Source: Asterella californica (Eukaryota; Streptophyta; Marchantiopsida; Marchantiales; Aytoniaceae). Taken from it: 64,000 bases of DNA. Location of the stretch: contig JAYKYS010000010.1 in the NCBI GenBank assembly GCA_036924285.1, forward strand, positions 434,001 to 498,000, written 5' to 3'. The position numbers and the translations under genes are program-made. Below the pieces are notes generated by a model that made no database searches, was not told the origin of the DNA, and saw nothing but the letters and a program-made list of their open reading frames with translations. Positions 47,006 through 58,782 of this stretch are shown here, one piece after another (the first letter of the stretch is position 1; each line of letters opens with the position of its first letter).

Positions 47006-49457
47006 TCAAGTTGATGAACGGACACCGAACAGTCTTTCTCTTAGTGCGGTCTTCCACACGGTAGTCCGAGGTGGTAACACCCGAGTTGTGGATGTTCTAT
47101 GTCGTACCGATGTGTGTTGTGGTCGACGCTCATAAATCTTGATGGGCTCTCGAACTATGTTCTCATTCTAATCCATGGTGCATGCAGCAAGTCGCGCCTC
47201 ATGAGTTTTTTGGAAGTGAATCCTCTTAGTAGCAAACTTGCATATTACAGAGTTGAAAGTCTCAGACATGTAGTTCTCTCGCGCTCGTGTGTAGAACCGC
47301 ATCTTAGTTGGCGTTATGACCCGTTGAAGAAAAGCCGTCATGGCAATATGCATCAGAGAATCTACAGTAGAACAAGATGTATTTAGCGCAAACATCATAT
47401 ATCTATTTATGAAAACGAGTTATCATTTCAAAGAGAAGTAAACTTACTCTTCTCGTAGTACTTGTCAAGTGCTGGCCGGTTCAAGTCGTAACCATCGCAG
47501 CAATGTCTTTGTATTCTTGTCATCCGTTGTAAGATGAGACAAGATATATGGTCCCCTGCCCAATGGTCTGCTGCATTCCTAATGTCCAAACACAAGGTAG
47601 AGCAATCATCCTCCTCTTGAGCATAACGACCATCAGGACCAACTGTTCTCCGTGCATTCAGTTGACAACAAGTGTAAATCTAGCCCTTCAGCTTGTCAGC
47701 AATACCGTGCTCAGATAGCTCCGAGTACATCAAACGCCGAGATCGCATCGAGCCTCCCTCCTCTAGATGCCTAAGTTGTGCCACTCGCTGAACTAACACC
47801 GGCTTGTTACCAACTATCGGAGCTCCTTGGGTACGAAGCCAAGCCACCAAATGACGCTTGGTCAAGAGCTCCAAGTCAGCAACCACTTCGGCGTCTTCCA
47901 CATCACCAGGGGGTCGCTTTTTGGTCTGTAGGTCCACCAAAAACTTCTTCACCACGTTCTTACACTTGTGCCATAAATCCTTTTGAGACACAATCCCGTG
48001 ACGAAGCAATATGGCATCCACAGAGGATTTATCATCGTGTACTACCTCATCGGGCACAATACCACGAGCGATCAATCGTTGAATATCGATCTCAAACGCA
48101 CGATCCTCTAGAACCACGAGTTGTTGCCGGTCTCAACGCGTGTCATGTTCATCATCTCAATGACACGTCCGTCATGAGCAGTAATGAATGCACACGTGCC
48201 GTTATACCCATTTCTCGTAGAATCATATCGTAGATCAGCATACACGACAAAATTACCTAGCATATGACAAAGATAAACACTAATGTAATCGTGTCTACAA
48301 ATACATAAAATATCTGTCTAAACATAAAAAGCATAAATAATACATGTAAGGTGAGGATGAAATTAAACAATTCAAGCAGTGGAAAAGAGGATTTAACTCT
48401 CAATGTCAACAAGAAATAAAAGAGCTAGATGTGTTCTTACCTCCTGAAGGTAACTCATTCAAGTCTGGAAAGTGTCTCCTCATCACTTCACTTTGCACTT
48501 CATCTTTCAGTCTTGCCCACTGGTCCAACGTCGCCTCCACCCATCCAATCTCACGATGTTTCCCACTCTGGAAATAAAAGAAATGGGTCCTAGACACTGG
48601 AGCCAACCCACCATCTCTGTACACCGAGTCTAATTGGGAAAACCTTAAACCGGCACATAGTGCTGCACTATAAAGCCTATGAGTGATGTCAGGGACATGA
48701 TTATACATCTCCATCTCTGTGGATCTCCAACCGTAGGTGTGACGATCTGGACAGATAAGCTTTAGAGACCAGCTCTGATGGATGGACGAGATAATGGGAG
48801 GTAGAAAGAACTGCTCGCATCCATGGTGCGGACATTTCACTCTAAAAAGATGGAAGAGCTCTCTCAACCTAGACTGTGCGACAAAACCGTAGGTGGGGAG
48901 GGAATCAACTTCGGCTCCTACTACACGCTCATCATCTATCCCCACGGTCTCAGTGACCGGCACAGAAGGCACTTGCGAGTCAACTACTTGATCAGCTAGT
49001 GTCGGCAGGACCCCTCCATCCTAAATAACAATAATAGGAATAATTAACACAAGCTCTTGAAATAATTCAGATAAACATGCACGCAAAGTGGAAAACAATG
49101 TACTTGAGTCAAGATCGAATGGACGCCAAGAGCGTGTAAGACTAACGGATCAGCGTCGAACTCTCCATCGTCCGCCTCTGCATCATCTACCTCCAGAACA
49201 CCCTCCTCTGGGATTACATCTGGATCTGCAGGTAAGACTTCAGCCTCCCTGACCATCTGATCTATTCTACCATCTGCGGTGGAGAAAAGAAACCTAAACA
49301 CGGCAGCGTGCCTGACTGTAGGTCCTAACAGTCTCATCAACTGAACATAACGTGGAAGTAAACTCTCTGGGACCCTCACCATATCCGTAGGGACCTCCGG
49401 ACATCCTCTAGGTGCATGACGGTCTCTGGGACGTCTAGGATGAACCCGTGGTGGTAT
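47006..49457 (-). pseudogene. Kolobok-like DDE transposase, inactivated (copy B)
   Basis: Same four-exon layout as copy A: 49457-49104, 49020-48441, 48256-47458, 47361-47006. Conserved pieces: PRYVQLMRLLGP, CPHHGCEQFFLPP, ICPDRHTYGW, VVHDDKSS, DLWHKCKNVVKKF, SAP-like LELLTKRHLVAWLRTQG, RENYMSETFNS. Breaks: the start codon position is ATA at 49457-49455; a one-base deletion near 48112 (after NNSW); Trp to TAG at 47682-47680 (KLKG-stop-IYTCCQ) and Trp to TAG at 47170-47168 (TMD-stop-NEN). Otherwise well preserved, so inactivation is not ancient. Confidence 0.87.
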
Positions 49458-49796
49458 GATAATAAGAAATGTAAAGCTCAATAGTAATCAGTCCTATCCG
49501 TCCGGAGGTCCAACCAAGTATTTGTAAGTGAACAATACAAATACAAAGCCTGACCTAAATTGTACTTAGCTTAGAACAAAATATCGTCCCTATCTGTCTC
49601 CTAAATGCTAAGGCAAAAAGACCCAACAAACAAACCTTTAGCTAAGTTGCAAAAAACGAGAGGAAAAGGAGACTAAAGGACCCAAAGGAAGATACAAAGA
49701 AGAAAAGTGTCCACAGAAAAATAGAAGAGAAAAAAATAAGGAGGCGAGACCTAAAGAGGAGGACACATCCAAAGCCCTCCTCCTCACAGGAGGCCA

Positions 49797-49895
49797 ACCT
49801 CCTGTCAGCGCCGAATTGTGCCTGACAGGAGGAGGATTGGCCGCCAGCCACTCCTGACGTCCGCACGTCAAGAGTTCCGGCTGCCGGAAACGGCA
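49797..49895. repeat. cluster of GC-rich hairpins upstream of transposase B
   Basis: CCTCCTGTCAG/CTGACAGGAGG, then TGACGT-CCGC-ACGTCA, then TTCCGGC-T-GCCGGAA within ~100 bp. Position matches the 13031-13086 hairpin of copy A although sequences differ. Confidence 0.75.
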
Positions 49896-50298
49896 TCCAC
49901 CGGCAGTCCATTTTCGCGGCGCGGGGGTCAAGCCGCACATCGGCTTCCCCTGAGTTTTCGCGTTTGATCTCGATCAAACAGAATGTGGCACCGATGTTCT
50001 TGTCCTCAATGCTTTGCGGTTCTAACGTGCAGTAGTTTTGTAAAAGAACATTTCAAAATTCAAAAATTTGGAATATTCTTTTTGATTGGCTGAGAACGAT
50101 TTCAGATTAGATCAATTGTTGCTCAGCCTGTAGATATCCATTGCAACTCATCAAGGGCTCAAAAGGTAGGTCTTGAACTACTCTTTCTTTCAAGAGGTCG
50201 ATCAGTCGTTTTAGTTCAGTAATGATTACAAACCAGCCTTGCGCAGTTCTGGTGGGCTATCTCGAGATGACTAAATCTGTTTAGATCACGACTAAAAT

Positions 50299-50354
50299 GA
50301 TTAGCGGTGGTATATCCCACCGCTAATCGCCACTTAAGTACTGCCCCTAGTGGT
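50299..50354 (+). repeat. right terminal repeat and subterminal hairpin of transposon B
   Basis: Outer end CCCCTAGTGGT, hairpin ATTAGCGGTGG/CCACCGCTAAT around TATATC-like bases. Transposase-proximal end; shares GGTGGGATAT with copy A's transposase-proximal end. Confidence 0.8.
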
Positions 50355-50358
50355 TTAA
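50355..50358. repeat. TTAA target-site duplication, right of transposon B
   Basis: TTAA directly after ...CCCCTAGTGGT. Partner of 44235-44238. Confidence 0.8.
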
Positions 50359-50593
50359 GTGGAGCGCAAGTGTTAATTTTCTGACATAATGCATGCGGAG
50401 CACCCCAAGAGCCAAGTAAACACTAGACAACCGCGTGGGCATGCACACAATTTCCGGTGCATCTAGTTGATTTCCTGAGAAGACTAAAGCCATTTTCTAG
50501 AAAATGGGAAGACTCTGCTATGAATTTCTCCCTCTGAAGATCATGAGGGAGAAATCTGCAATATACCACATATGTACATTGTAATCGTCCAAG

Positions 50594-50724
50594 GGCAGTT
50601 GCTACTTGAATCCCAAAAATAGCTTGTAATAGTTTTCCTTTTGGAGCACGTAAAGTTTCTTCTGTTTCTTGAGGTGTTAATTTTCCCATGAAAATATCTC
50701 CTGTTTCAACCCATGCACCTGTTA
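50594..50724 (-). pseudogene. rpoB: nuclear fragment of plastid rpoB
   Basis: Read on the minus strand the DNA encodes [18 protein letters not shown] and [20 protein letters not shown], a recognisable part of the plastid RNA polymerase beta subunit. About 43 codons; similarity stops abruptly after QVATA. It is an isolated piece, so it is read as plastid DNA inserted in the nucleus. Confidence 0.85.
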
Positions 50725-53700
50725 AATAATATACATACAAAGTGTAGGAATGCCAAGGAGAGGGAAGAGTCCAAGCGAGAAGATAGATGACGAAATACAA
50801 TGATTCGATAGAGAGAAAGTGGACGGACGACAAGTTATGTTAAACATGCATGTTCACTGAATGGAATACTAAAAGAGGATTAATAATCAAAAGAGATTTG
50901 ATTAGTTCACAAGAGACATGGCGGAAAAAAAGTTGACCCATTTGACTGACTCATTGACTGACTAAACTATTAAGTCCATACCTGGAAACACGAGGAGAGC
51001 AAAAAATAAACCGTCAGTCCTGGCTCGCCTGCCGCGTTTCAGAAGGTATAAGTGCGTTCAGCTATACTCATGAATATAATTACGTATAATTTAATTTAAT
51101 ATTTAACTCTTCCTGAAAATTTAAATATAGAAAAATTAAATATTCTATATCTACTTAATATATATATTTTATTTAATCATATATATATTCTCAATAACAA
51201 TAAAAAAAACTAGAGATAAATTTTGTGATGGTTGAGAAATTTAGAAACCAGCCCCCAACGTCCCGCCCGCCCACAGCTGCTCTATCCACCACTTGTGTGT
51301 ATGACTGGCGCAAGATCTGTTTGTCCACTTCCGCTTTTTCCCAAACGTCCGCTTTGGATGTATATTAGACGAGACTTCCGGATACACATTCCACGATTCA
51401 AAGTGTATCTGTCAGTAGCTAACACCGCCTGTATAGTGAATATACATGGCGTGACAATGTATATCCTGTTAATATCAATGCCCTTCAAGTTATTTCGTAA
51501 ACGAACCTATAGCAAGATAGACTGAACGAGAGCTTAAGAGAGGTCAGGAGAAGAGGAAGAAAGTCCCAAACTGAAAGTTCACGAGTGCAGACGTGAGCAG
51601 TGGAGAAAGTAATGTACATGAAACCTAGACAAGAAGGATGTCTTCGTCGTCATGTGAGTGCAATATAAGTGAAAGCCGAATCAGTGCGCTAGCGAGCTTG
51701 GATGATCAGAGTTCCATGGGAATGATTCTTAACTGGTCCGGGTCTCTCTCGGATTGCAGTGCCAGAATCAGCTTCTCCTAGATTGCTAAGTGAGGCACAA
51801 CACTGATAACACAACTCAAGATTTTTCAATACCTCCATCGAGAATTCTGTAAGCACACCCTCAACACATCAAGAGTTGACGCCTTTTTAGCTCCCAAGAG
51901 AAAATTCCAACAGGTGCTGGTCTACAGCACCACTCGAGCCCGAAATGTGGAATTTACGACGATGGTTTATGAGCTATCATAGACAATTGTGAGTGAGCCA
52001 AACATGGGTCACTCACAGTTTCCTAGAAGAGCTCATAACCTACGTCAAGCTAAGACTCGGACATTCTTGTCCGTAAATCGGATAGGGTCAGAAGAGCACT
52101 AAGTAATGAAGCAACTAAAGGTTAGTTCTAAAATTGAGTTCAGGAATACGTGAATATCTTCGTGTAGCATTTTCTCCAAGAGATGGAGAACATGATTGCT
52201 GAAACAATTCACATCTTCTTCATCAAAATTATCGTTACCATCGTAAACGCCTCCAAAAGTTGCTCAAGGATTATCAATGACGGATCCAGACCACTCTACC
52301 GATTGGATCCGAGAAGATTATCGCTTAGGGTTACTACCTGCTTCCTGTTACATGAAATCGGATAACAAGAAGGAAAAGACTTTTAATGTTACTTACCTTC
52401 GTGGGTTGAATAAATGATATGCATGCTTCTTGAGTTTTTGCAGTAAGGAAAGGATGAGCGTGAAGTGAGAGTGAAAGTTTATCTCTACCATTGGTCGCCA
52501 GAAGAGTAAATTATAAATTACACAAAAAGTTATTTCAATCTGGAGGCAGAGTATATTACAGTAACATGAAACATAATTTGACAATACTGGTCAAGGATTA
52601 CTTATGGACATAGAGGAAAACTGAAAGAAGAATATTTGAGAAAAAGGATATTAAATTTAAGTTAATTTTACACTTTTAGCGATTCATAGAGAGAAAAATT
52701 GAGTTTAATTTACTATTTTAAGAATATAAAAGTACAAACACTTAGATGGAGAGACGAGTTCATAGTTCTATTCTCAGAGAAATAGAGAATAAAACTATAA
52801 GCTAAGGAACAAGAGCCGTTTCCTTTCTAAAATAAATTTTATTTATTTTTAAGCAAAAATTGTATCTTTGCTTTGATCACATTTTTGAGAAATATTTCTA
52901 AGAGTTAGAGGTAGAGTGGAAAAACGATAATAGCAGTGAGACTCGAATGTGAATAATTCATATCTCAGTACTGTAACTTGATACCCTGTAAACCTAAGAT
53001 GTTATTACTGTAAAAGATCGACTAAAATCAAAATCAGTAACTACTAAAACTTCCATCATCTACAGGTGATTATGCAAGAAATATAACGAATGAATATACA
53101 GTCGCAACTGGCTAACTGTATTCTGGAGAAGTGCACACCCTCTTTATCTACACTGCCCCGTTAGAAGAACGCAAAAGATACCAATGAAACTGCAATATTG
53201 CACTTTATGTAAGTGCACTAAGACACCGTCCCCAACTCGAATAAGACAACTCTTTAACTGCACACCTTCCATATGTATAATGTTTGCACATAACCAGTAT
53301 GTGCACTTACACTTGACGAGAAAACATAAGTGCAAATAAAGAGGACCGTCAAACACTGCAGCTAAAAATGATCTTGAATAAATAATGTGATAGTTTCAGT
53401 TAACATGCCTTGTTTAACTGCAAGTTCCTGCTTTCGTGCATATAGCACAAAGTATGAACTTGCACACAAATGGATCATTGCAAAAATACACTTATCCATT
53501 TGCGCGTATTAAAGGATATAGATTACATTTTGCAAGGCACCCGCGCGTATACATTCACCTCCATGCTTGCTTATTTGCTTATTTATTCACCTCTTCCATC
53601 CTAGGAAACAAGCTGAATTTATAAAGTGACCTAACTTCTCCGTCCGGAAGAGTTAGGTGATAATTAATATAATTTGTAACGTAACTGTTTCATCGATAAG

Positions 53701-54059
53701 TCTCACAATTGTACCCCCAGAAGCTCGTTGGCCTGCGTTTTATTTATGGCTCTCTATGGACGTTTTCATTGTTCCTCCAATAACTAACAGTTAACAGTTA
53801 TACTTAAATTTATTAAAAAAAATTATTATTCTAATAACGTAACAAAATTTCTCAAAACTGATCGAGCATGCTTATTTGATCTCCTCCACGATGAAAGGGC
53901 AATTATGCAAGGGTTTAATTTATTACCTAACCCTTCCGTTGAGAAGAGTTCGGTAATAAATTAATTGCCTGGTTGAAAAGGAAAGCATGCATGGTTCCCG
54001 CCTACTACAGTGCGTCCTAGTACCACGTATGAAGTTAGGGTGGTTGTCTAGAGGAGCGG
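50725..54059. other. AT-rich intergenic stretch, no gene recognised
   Basis: Contains a diverged copy of the hairpin-bearing repeat near 50970-51200, a zone rich in GTGCAC-like words at 53110-53500, and foldbacks at 53626-53660 and 53915-53964. No coding sequence with family motifs was recognised. Confidence 0.45.
53915..53964. repeat. AT-rich foldback
   Basis: TTAATTTATTACC... folds on ...GGTAATAAATTAA, with inner CTAACCCTTC/GAAGAGTT arms; about 20-bp arms in all. A flanking GATCGAGCATGC lies ~45 bp to the left, as near 27260 and 27395. Confidence 0.8.
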
Positions 54060-54540
54060 AGGTTGTCGCCGTCTGTCCACATTAGTGGTCGATCTATTTC
54101 CACACCGAAGTTTCATATCATTTGCTGCCTTCGCTTTACCAGCGGCTTCGTGCTTTTCGACTGTTTTCTGCAGGTTTTTCCCACGCGCGAGAGTGTATTG
54201 AGTGATGCTCTCCGAGATTCGATGTTGGCACTTTCGTCTGCATACTCTTCTCTTGCTATTGTTTTTGCATTACGTTGGCACCAGATCTCTCAGAATGTAG
54301 TTCCATGGACCATCTCCCACCACTTTCGTGCACGACTTAGTCTATTAGGAAGAGAAGCTTCGGTGAGAGCATGTGCAATCCTTGGCTTCCATGCGTTCGC
54401 CTGTGGATCCAGTTCCATATCCGCTTAAGAGTCCTCGCAGGCTCAAAAGAGATGAATTAGGTTTTCATTTCGATTTTATCACAGCGACGGCATCATTGTT
54501 CACAAGCTGATTTGCGGACCGTTGGAAACTTTCACGTCGA
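54060..54540 (-). pseudogene. probable LINE ORF2 3' relic (zf-RVT-like)
   Basis: On the minus strand, with stops, pieces such as CRRCDKIEMKT, then ARKWWEMVHGTTF and EIWCQRNAKTI resemble the zinc-binding end of plant LINE reverse-transcriptase proteins (Cys-x-x-Cys and F-W-x-I-W-x-x-R-N). The plus-strand open frame here has no recognised features. Assignment is by motif only. Confidence 0.4.
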
Positions 54541-55138
54541 GTAACAGGTACTCGCCTATCCATTTTGACGTAATCTCCTTACTGTTGTGCTAAGGTTAGG
54601 ACGACTGCGTTTTTTTTTCTCCACTGGATTCCATCATACGTTCGTTAACAAAAGGACATAGTAAAGCAAGAGGCAGCATACTCATTTGATCCCAGGATCT
54701 ACAGTAGTTCCCCAACAGCCTCGTCCACAGAAGACAAGCGACCAAGCAGGCAGATGTGAGAGAGACTGGACATGATGATTATTAACATCAAGCGACTGAC
54801 GATGGGGTGTGTTCGTTACCCAGGCAGGGAGTCCGGTTGGACCAGGACAAGGAAGGGGAATTAAATCCGGTGGTTTTAAGGAAGGAAGAACAGTGCTGAT
54901 TATTTGTACCAAGTGTGTATACCAAAAGGCGATGCAGCCCGCAAGCTAAGACGCCAAAGCCAGAGGTACAAAATGAAGTGAAAGAACTAAGATCCCAAGA
55001 GTACCACCTCTGTTTGTACCAAGTGGAAGGAACAGAAATGGGGTCCACTGTACTAATCGACTTTGTAAGTAAAACCGCATGAGCTACGACCAGACTTTGA
55101 AGTTTGAATCAGAATTCGAAGCTGAGAAATGGACCACA

Positions 55139-55189
55139 GACTTGATGCAGGCTCATTCTGCATCAAGTCACCTAGATGCAGAATGAGCC
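55139..55189. repeat. overlapping inverted repeats with interleaved arms
   Basis: GACTTGATGCAG pairs with CTGCATCAAGTC (12 bp); GGCTCATTCTGCATC pairs with GATGCAGAATGAGCC (15 bp). The two pairings share bases, so they exclude each other. About 470 bp before the Kintoun-like gene. Confidence 0.85.
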
Positions 55190-55656
55190 CCTTAATAAGT
55201 GATCCTTAAAGAATCTTCTAGAGAATTGTGGAATATTCATCCGAAATTGTCCGGAGTGATGCATGGGTGGAGCAACTAATAACGTAAGACCGAACAGGAG
55301 GTCCTCAAGATTCTATAAAACATAAAATCTTGCCCAGCACGGTGTCAGGACGAGAACCCCAACGTCTATTCTTGGATTTAGAGAACTTCCGCCATGTCGT
55401 TCACCCGATAACCATCTTTCGGCTACCTAGACAACGACGGGAAAACCACGAATATGTGCCTGTAGTCCATCGTTCGACTTGATCTTAGGTCTTAACTGTA
55501 CAAAAAATGTAGATTCCTCGTCCACCATGCTGATTTTCACTGCACGAGGATTTTCTGACGGCAGCGTAGAGAAGGAAGTGAAGGAAAGCTAGAACCAAAC
55601 TTCGAATCTGTGGCTGTTGGCGGGAAATGGTGATCGGAAGTCCAAGGAAAGGAAAT

Positions 55657-58600
55657 ATGGCGACTTCCGAGGAACGTTTGGAGAATCTCAACCTAACACA
55701 GGAGGTTGGTGGCCAACGTTACCACTACTTACCTTCTATGATAACTTCTCGTTTGGAGTTCCAGTTCAGTTTTACTCAACGTGTTCCACTTTAACGTTGA
55801 GGGCTCAGACTGCTTCTGTTTACCTGCTGTCCAAACCTTTTGAAGTGGTCATTCTCATGGCGACTGAAAGAAAGTCTCTGTTGAAATCTATCGGTGTAAG
55901 TGCAGGAAGCGAAGAATATGACAACTATGATGAAGGACCCTAAGTTTATGGAACTTCTTGCTGACTATGCCAACGAAATTTCAGATCCAAATAACCGAAA
56001 GGTGAGGAGATCATATACATCCAACGTGCAAAACACGTAAGGAAGTTTTGAAGCACAAACTGCCCAAGGGTTCAAGAACCAGTTTCGGACTACACATCAC
56101 TTGGTCTTGCATCACCCATTCCACTTTGTGGATTATGATCAGGAGATGGAGAACGCCCTTAGGGATGCAGAGAATAAAGGAGAGAGAGTTCCAGGATTTC
56201 CATCAGACAAGGACCTCCTGATTCCCGAAGCTGCATTTTGCGCTAAGACAAAGAACGAGAAAACAGGTGCTAAGGTACTTATCAAGGAGACATTGTTAGA
56301 ATATAAGTCAAAGGAGACGATCCTTGGGTCCCTGTCGTTAAGCTCGTCGTTAAGGAGGACAATCAAGATCAAGCGTCAATGAGACATCGACTTCGTTGGG
56401 TCACTGAAGAAAGCGAATGGGGAATTCTTAACGTCAATACCGACTTAACAATCATACCTTTCTTTCCACGTTCATATGGCAGGTGTTCATCAACGTTTGT
56501 CACTCAGAAAAGATTGCCAAGCCCAAGGGCACAGAGGCGAAGGATAAAACTGGTACAGCATGGGAGATACCTTACTCCTTGGGACCTGCCCAAACAGACA
56601 AGGATAAACGTAAGTCTTTGCCAGCCATTTAACCTAAAGCTGGATTATATTTCAATTGTACCGAAACAAATCTTCTCCGACGTAAACTCAAGAGTACAGA
56701 AACTATGAAGAACTTGTCCTGCAGAATATGTGCATTCCGTCACAAGAACTTCTCAATCGTCATATGCAGAGGGAGCTGCTTGTGAAGTACATGATTTTGT
56801 AGTCGGTACCGAAACTCACAATATGGCTCGTATGGATAGGCGCTTCAAGAATTTTCTAGTTGAGACTGCAATCGATGCGATTCAGACACAACGTCGTGTA
56901 CAGCTCTCTGGAGGTTTGTGGTCACACTTTCTGACTGTCCTATCAGATGCAGTGTTCATTTCACGGTTCTAAAAATGTTAACGTGATACAAACACACCAT
57001 TCAGTTCTTGTGCTAAAGTACCTACTGTGTTCATTGTCGTCTCAGATTTCAGTCTTCCCAAGTTGAAGTACAAAGGGCCAACAAACGAACCCAAGATGCT
57101 GACTATCACGAAAGGATCACCTAAACCTCCTCCTAGTGTTACACCGGCAAATGCAGGTGACATATTGCCTCGTTCACTCGGATTGTTTTCCAGGTGTCAT
57201 CGTGTTCAGACTACCAAATAGGTTTTAAAAGATCGTCGTCAAGAAACTGCTAGCAGAAGAGTCAATGCTGCTCCTAGGTTTAGATGACTGTCTGAAACAT
57301 CAGTAAGGACAAACATAGTAGCTCACTTGTAAATCGTTCATCACCTTACTGACAATTAGTTGCTCCCTTCTAACTTTCACCATTCATGTCGGAAATCTCT
57401 CAACCTTGTTGATAGAAAAGTCATTATGTTAGTTACAGTCAAGTATAGTTCCTATGAAATACGACACGGACGTAATCGAGGCATCTTGACTGATAAAACC
57501 TCGCATGCAGATAGTGTTTCCTACCTGCTCTTACACAGAAGATATTCCCACATTATCAGGTGTCAAAGGACAAGATCAAGTCACAAAGAAGGCAAGCGTC
57601 AAGAAACCTACTGTAGACTCGGAAAGCTTGATAAGCAAACCGGCACTAGGTAAAGATGACTGTCCGACTTCAGGCGGGTTGGTTGAGCCTAAGTACGAGG
57701 TGGTCTACAGGAACCATTTCAGTTTCACAAAGTTTTGGTACGTAAGCTGCCACTAGGTCAGAGGTTCTTTTAATTTTGGAACAAATAAGGCATCATATGT
57801 TGACTGGTCCAAACTTGGAGATCTTTCCATGTAGATTAATACTGAAGCTATCATTTACCAGTATACATTTCAAGGACAGCTAGAGTAGTGTTAGCAGATT
57901 CTCCCATGGCCAACTCTCAGTTTTAGCACAAAGTTGCATAAACTCTTAAAAGTCGTATGTATTGTATGTCCTTTTTATAAGCTTCAGGAGATTTTACCAC
58001 TTTTTGTTGAGTTATTTTAGATGAAGGATTCTATGAAATTTCTTATTTTCCGAGTCGAGTCTGGCTAATTAAAATGGGACCTTTTAGACCATCTGATAAT
58101 CGCAATTAGAGACGACGAGGTTCTTTCGCCGGTGATTCCAGGAAAGCAGTAATTCAAGTCAGGGTCTTCTTTTGATTCATATGTAGGGATGACAAGGTCA
58201 ACCTACAGAATGAGAAAGACAGACCTACACATATTGTGCTGCGAGTGGACCTTCCGAATGTGGTAAAACCCCGGCTTTGTCTTCACTTGTGATCCAGTGT
58301 GACATTCTTCTACCTTCGACTTTGAGTTCTTTAGCTTTTACAGTGAGTTTTGGCGTCCAAAAGCAACTCAACGCTAGCTCTTAGATCTCGGCTTCTATGT
58401 GTTAGATCCATGAAATACCCACTGAAGGTAAAAGTCTGCAGATGGTGATGCAAGACATCGAGTTAAAAGTCACAGAGAAAGACGTCTTGGTGGTAGTTCC
58501 TGGCAGTTACAAGTTGCTGGTAAAGTTTCCAGAAAACTATTGTGCCGTCTTGACTCGTTATTGTTGTACCAAAGTTTTCATGTTTTCTGTGAAGTGCTGG

Positions 58601-58782
58601 GGAAGATTGTTCGGAACAAATCTTTCACTTGTCAGTCATTTCACCTGACAAGTGTGCATGTTCTGATCCAGCTCAAGTTGCGACACCGAGTGGATGGCGA
58701 GAAAGGTCAGGCACAGTTTGACTCATCAAAGCACCAACTGCAAATTACTCTTCCGATCAGTGATCTACCACCTCAAGACTGA
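55657..58782 (+). CDS. DNAAF2: Kintoun/PIH1-family dynein-assembly factor
   Basis: Exons 55657-55704, 55906-56001, 56143-56274, 56483-56609, 56770-56913, 57046-57156, 57515-57737, 58187-58262, 58442-58519, 58672-58782; 1146 nt, 381 residues. PIH1 proteins help Hsp90/R2TP pre-assemble axonemal dynein arms in the cytoplasm. Seen: ELLADYANEISDPNNRK (Kintoun-like), PIH1 core IPEAAFCAKTK, VFINVCHSEKIAKPKG, EIPYSLGP, CEVHDFVVGTETHNMA, FKNFLVETAIDAIQ, LPKLKYKGP; then EPKYEVVYRNHF and a C-terminal CS domain (THIVLRVDLPNV, IELKVTEKDVLVVVPGSYKL, GQAQFDSSKHQLQITLPI). Much shorter than vertebrate Kintoun (over 800 residues); PIH1D1/2-type MOT48 is the alternative. Exon 3 and exon 7 acceptors are less sure. 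Implies motile cilia. Confidence 0.86.

Larger units (their letters stand above)
44239..50354 (-). mobile_element. Kolobok-like DNA transposon B, transposase broken
   Basis: 6.1 kb, bounded by TTAA. Left terminal repeat ACCACAGGTGGGGTATAAAA; right end (reverse complement) ACCACTAGGGGCAG, then a perfect 11-bp-arm hairpin ATTAGCGGTGG/CCACCGCTAAT at 50299-50326. Same layout as A but inverted: second gene inward from the left, transposase inward from the right, structured RNA after the second gene. The transposase has several inactivating changes, so movement would need help from another copy. Confidence 0.86.

Noticed and set aside
52900..53500. GTGCAC-rich zone as a regulatory array
   Set aside because: Spacing and orientation are irregular and no gene lies nearby; could be a decayed repeat.
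54063..54428. A 121-codon plus-strand protein
   Set aside because: The minus strand shows LINE-like motifs over the same bases, so this frame is probably a shadow.
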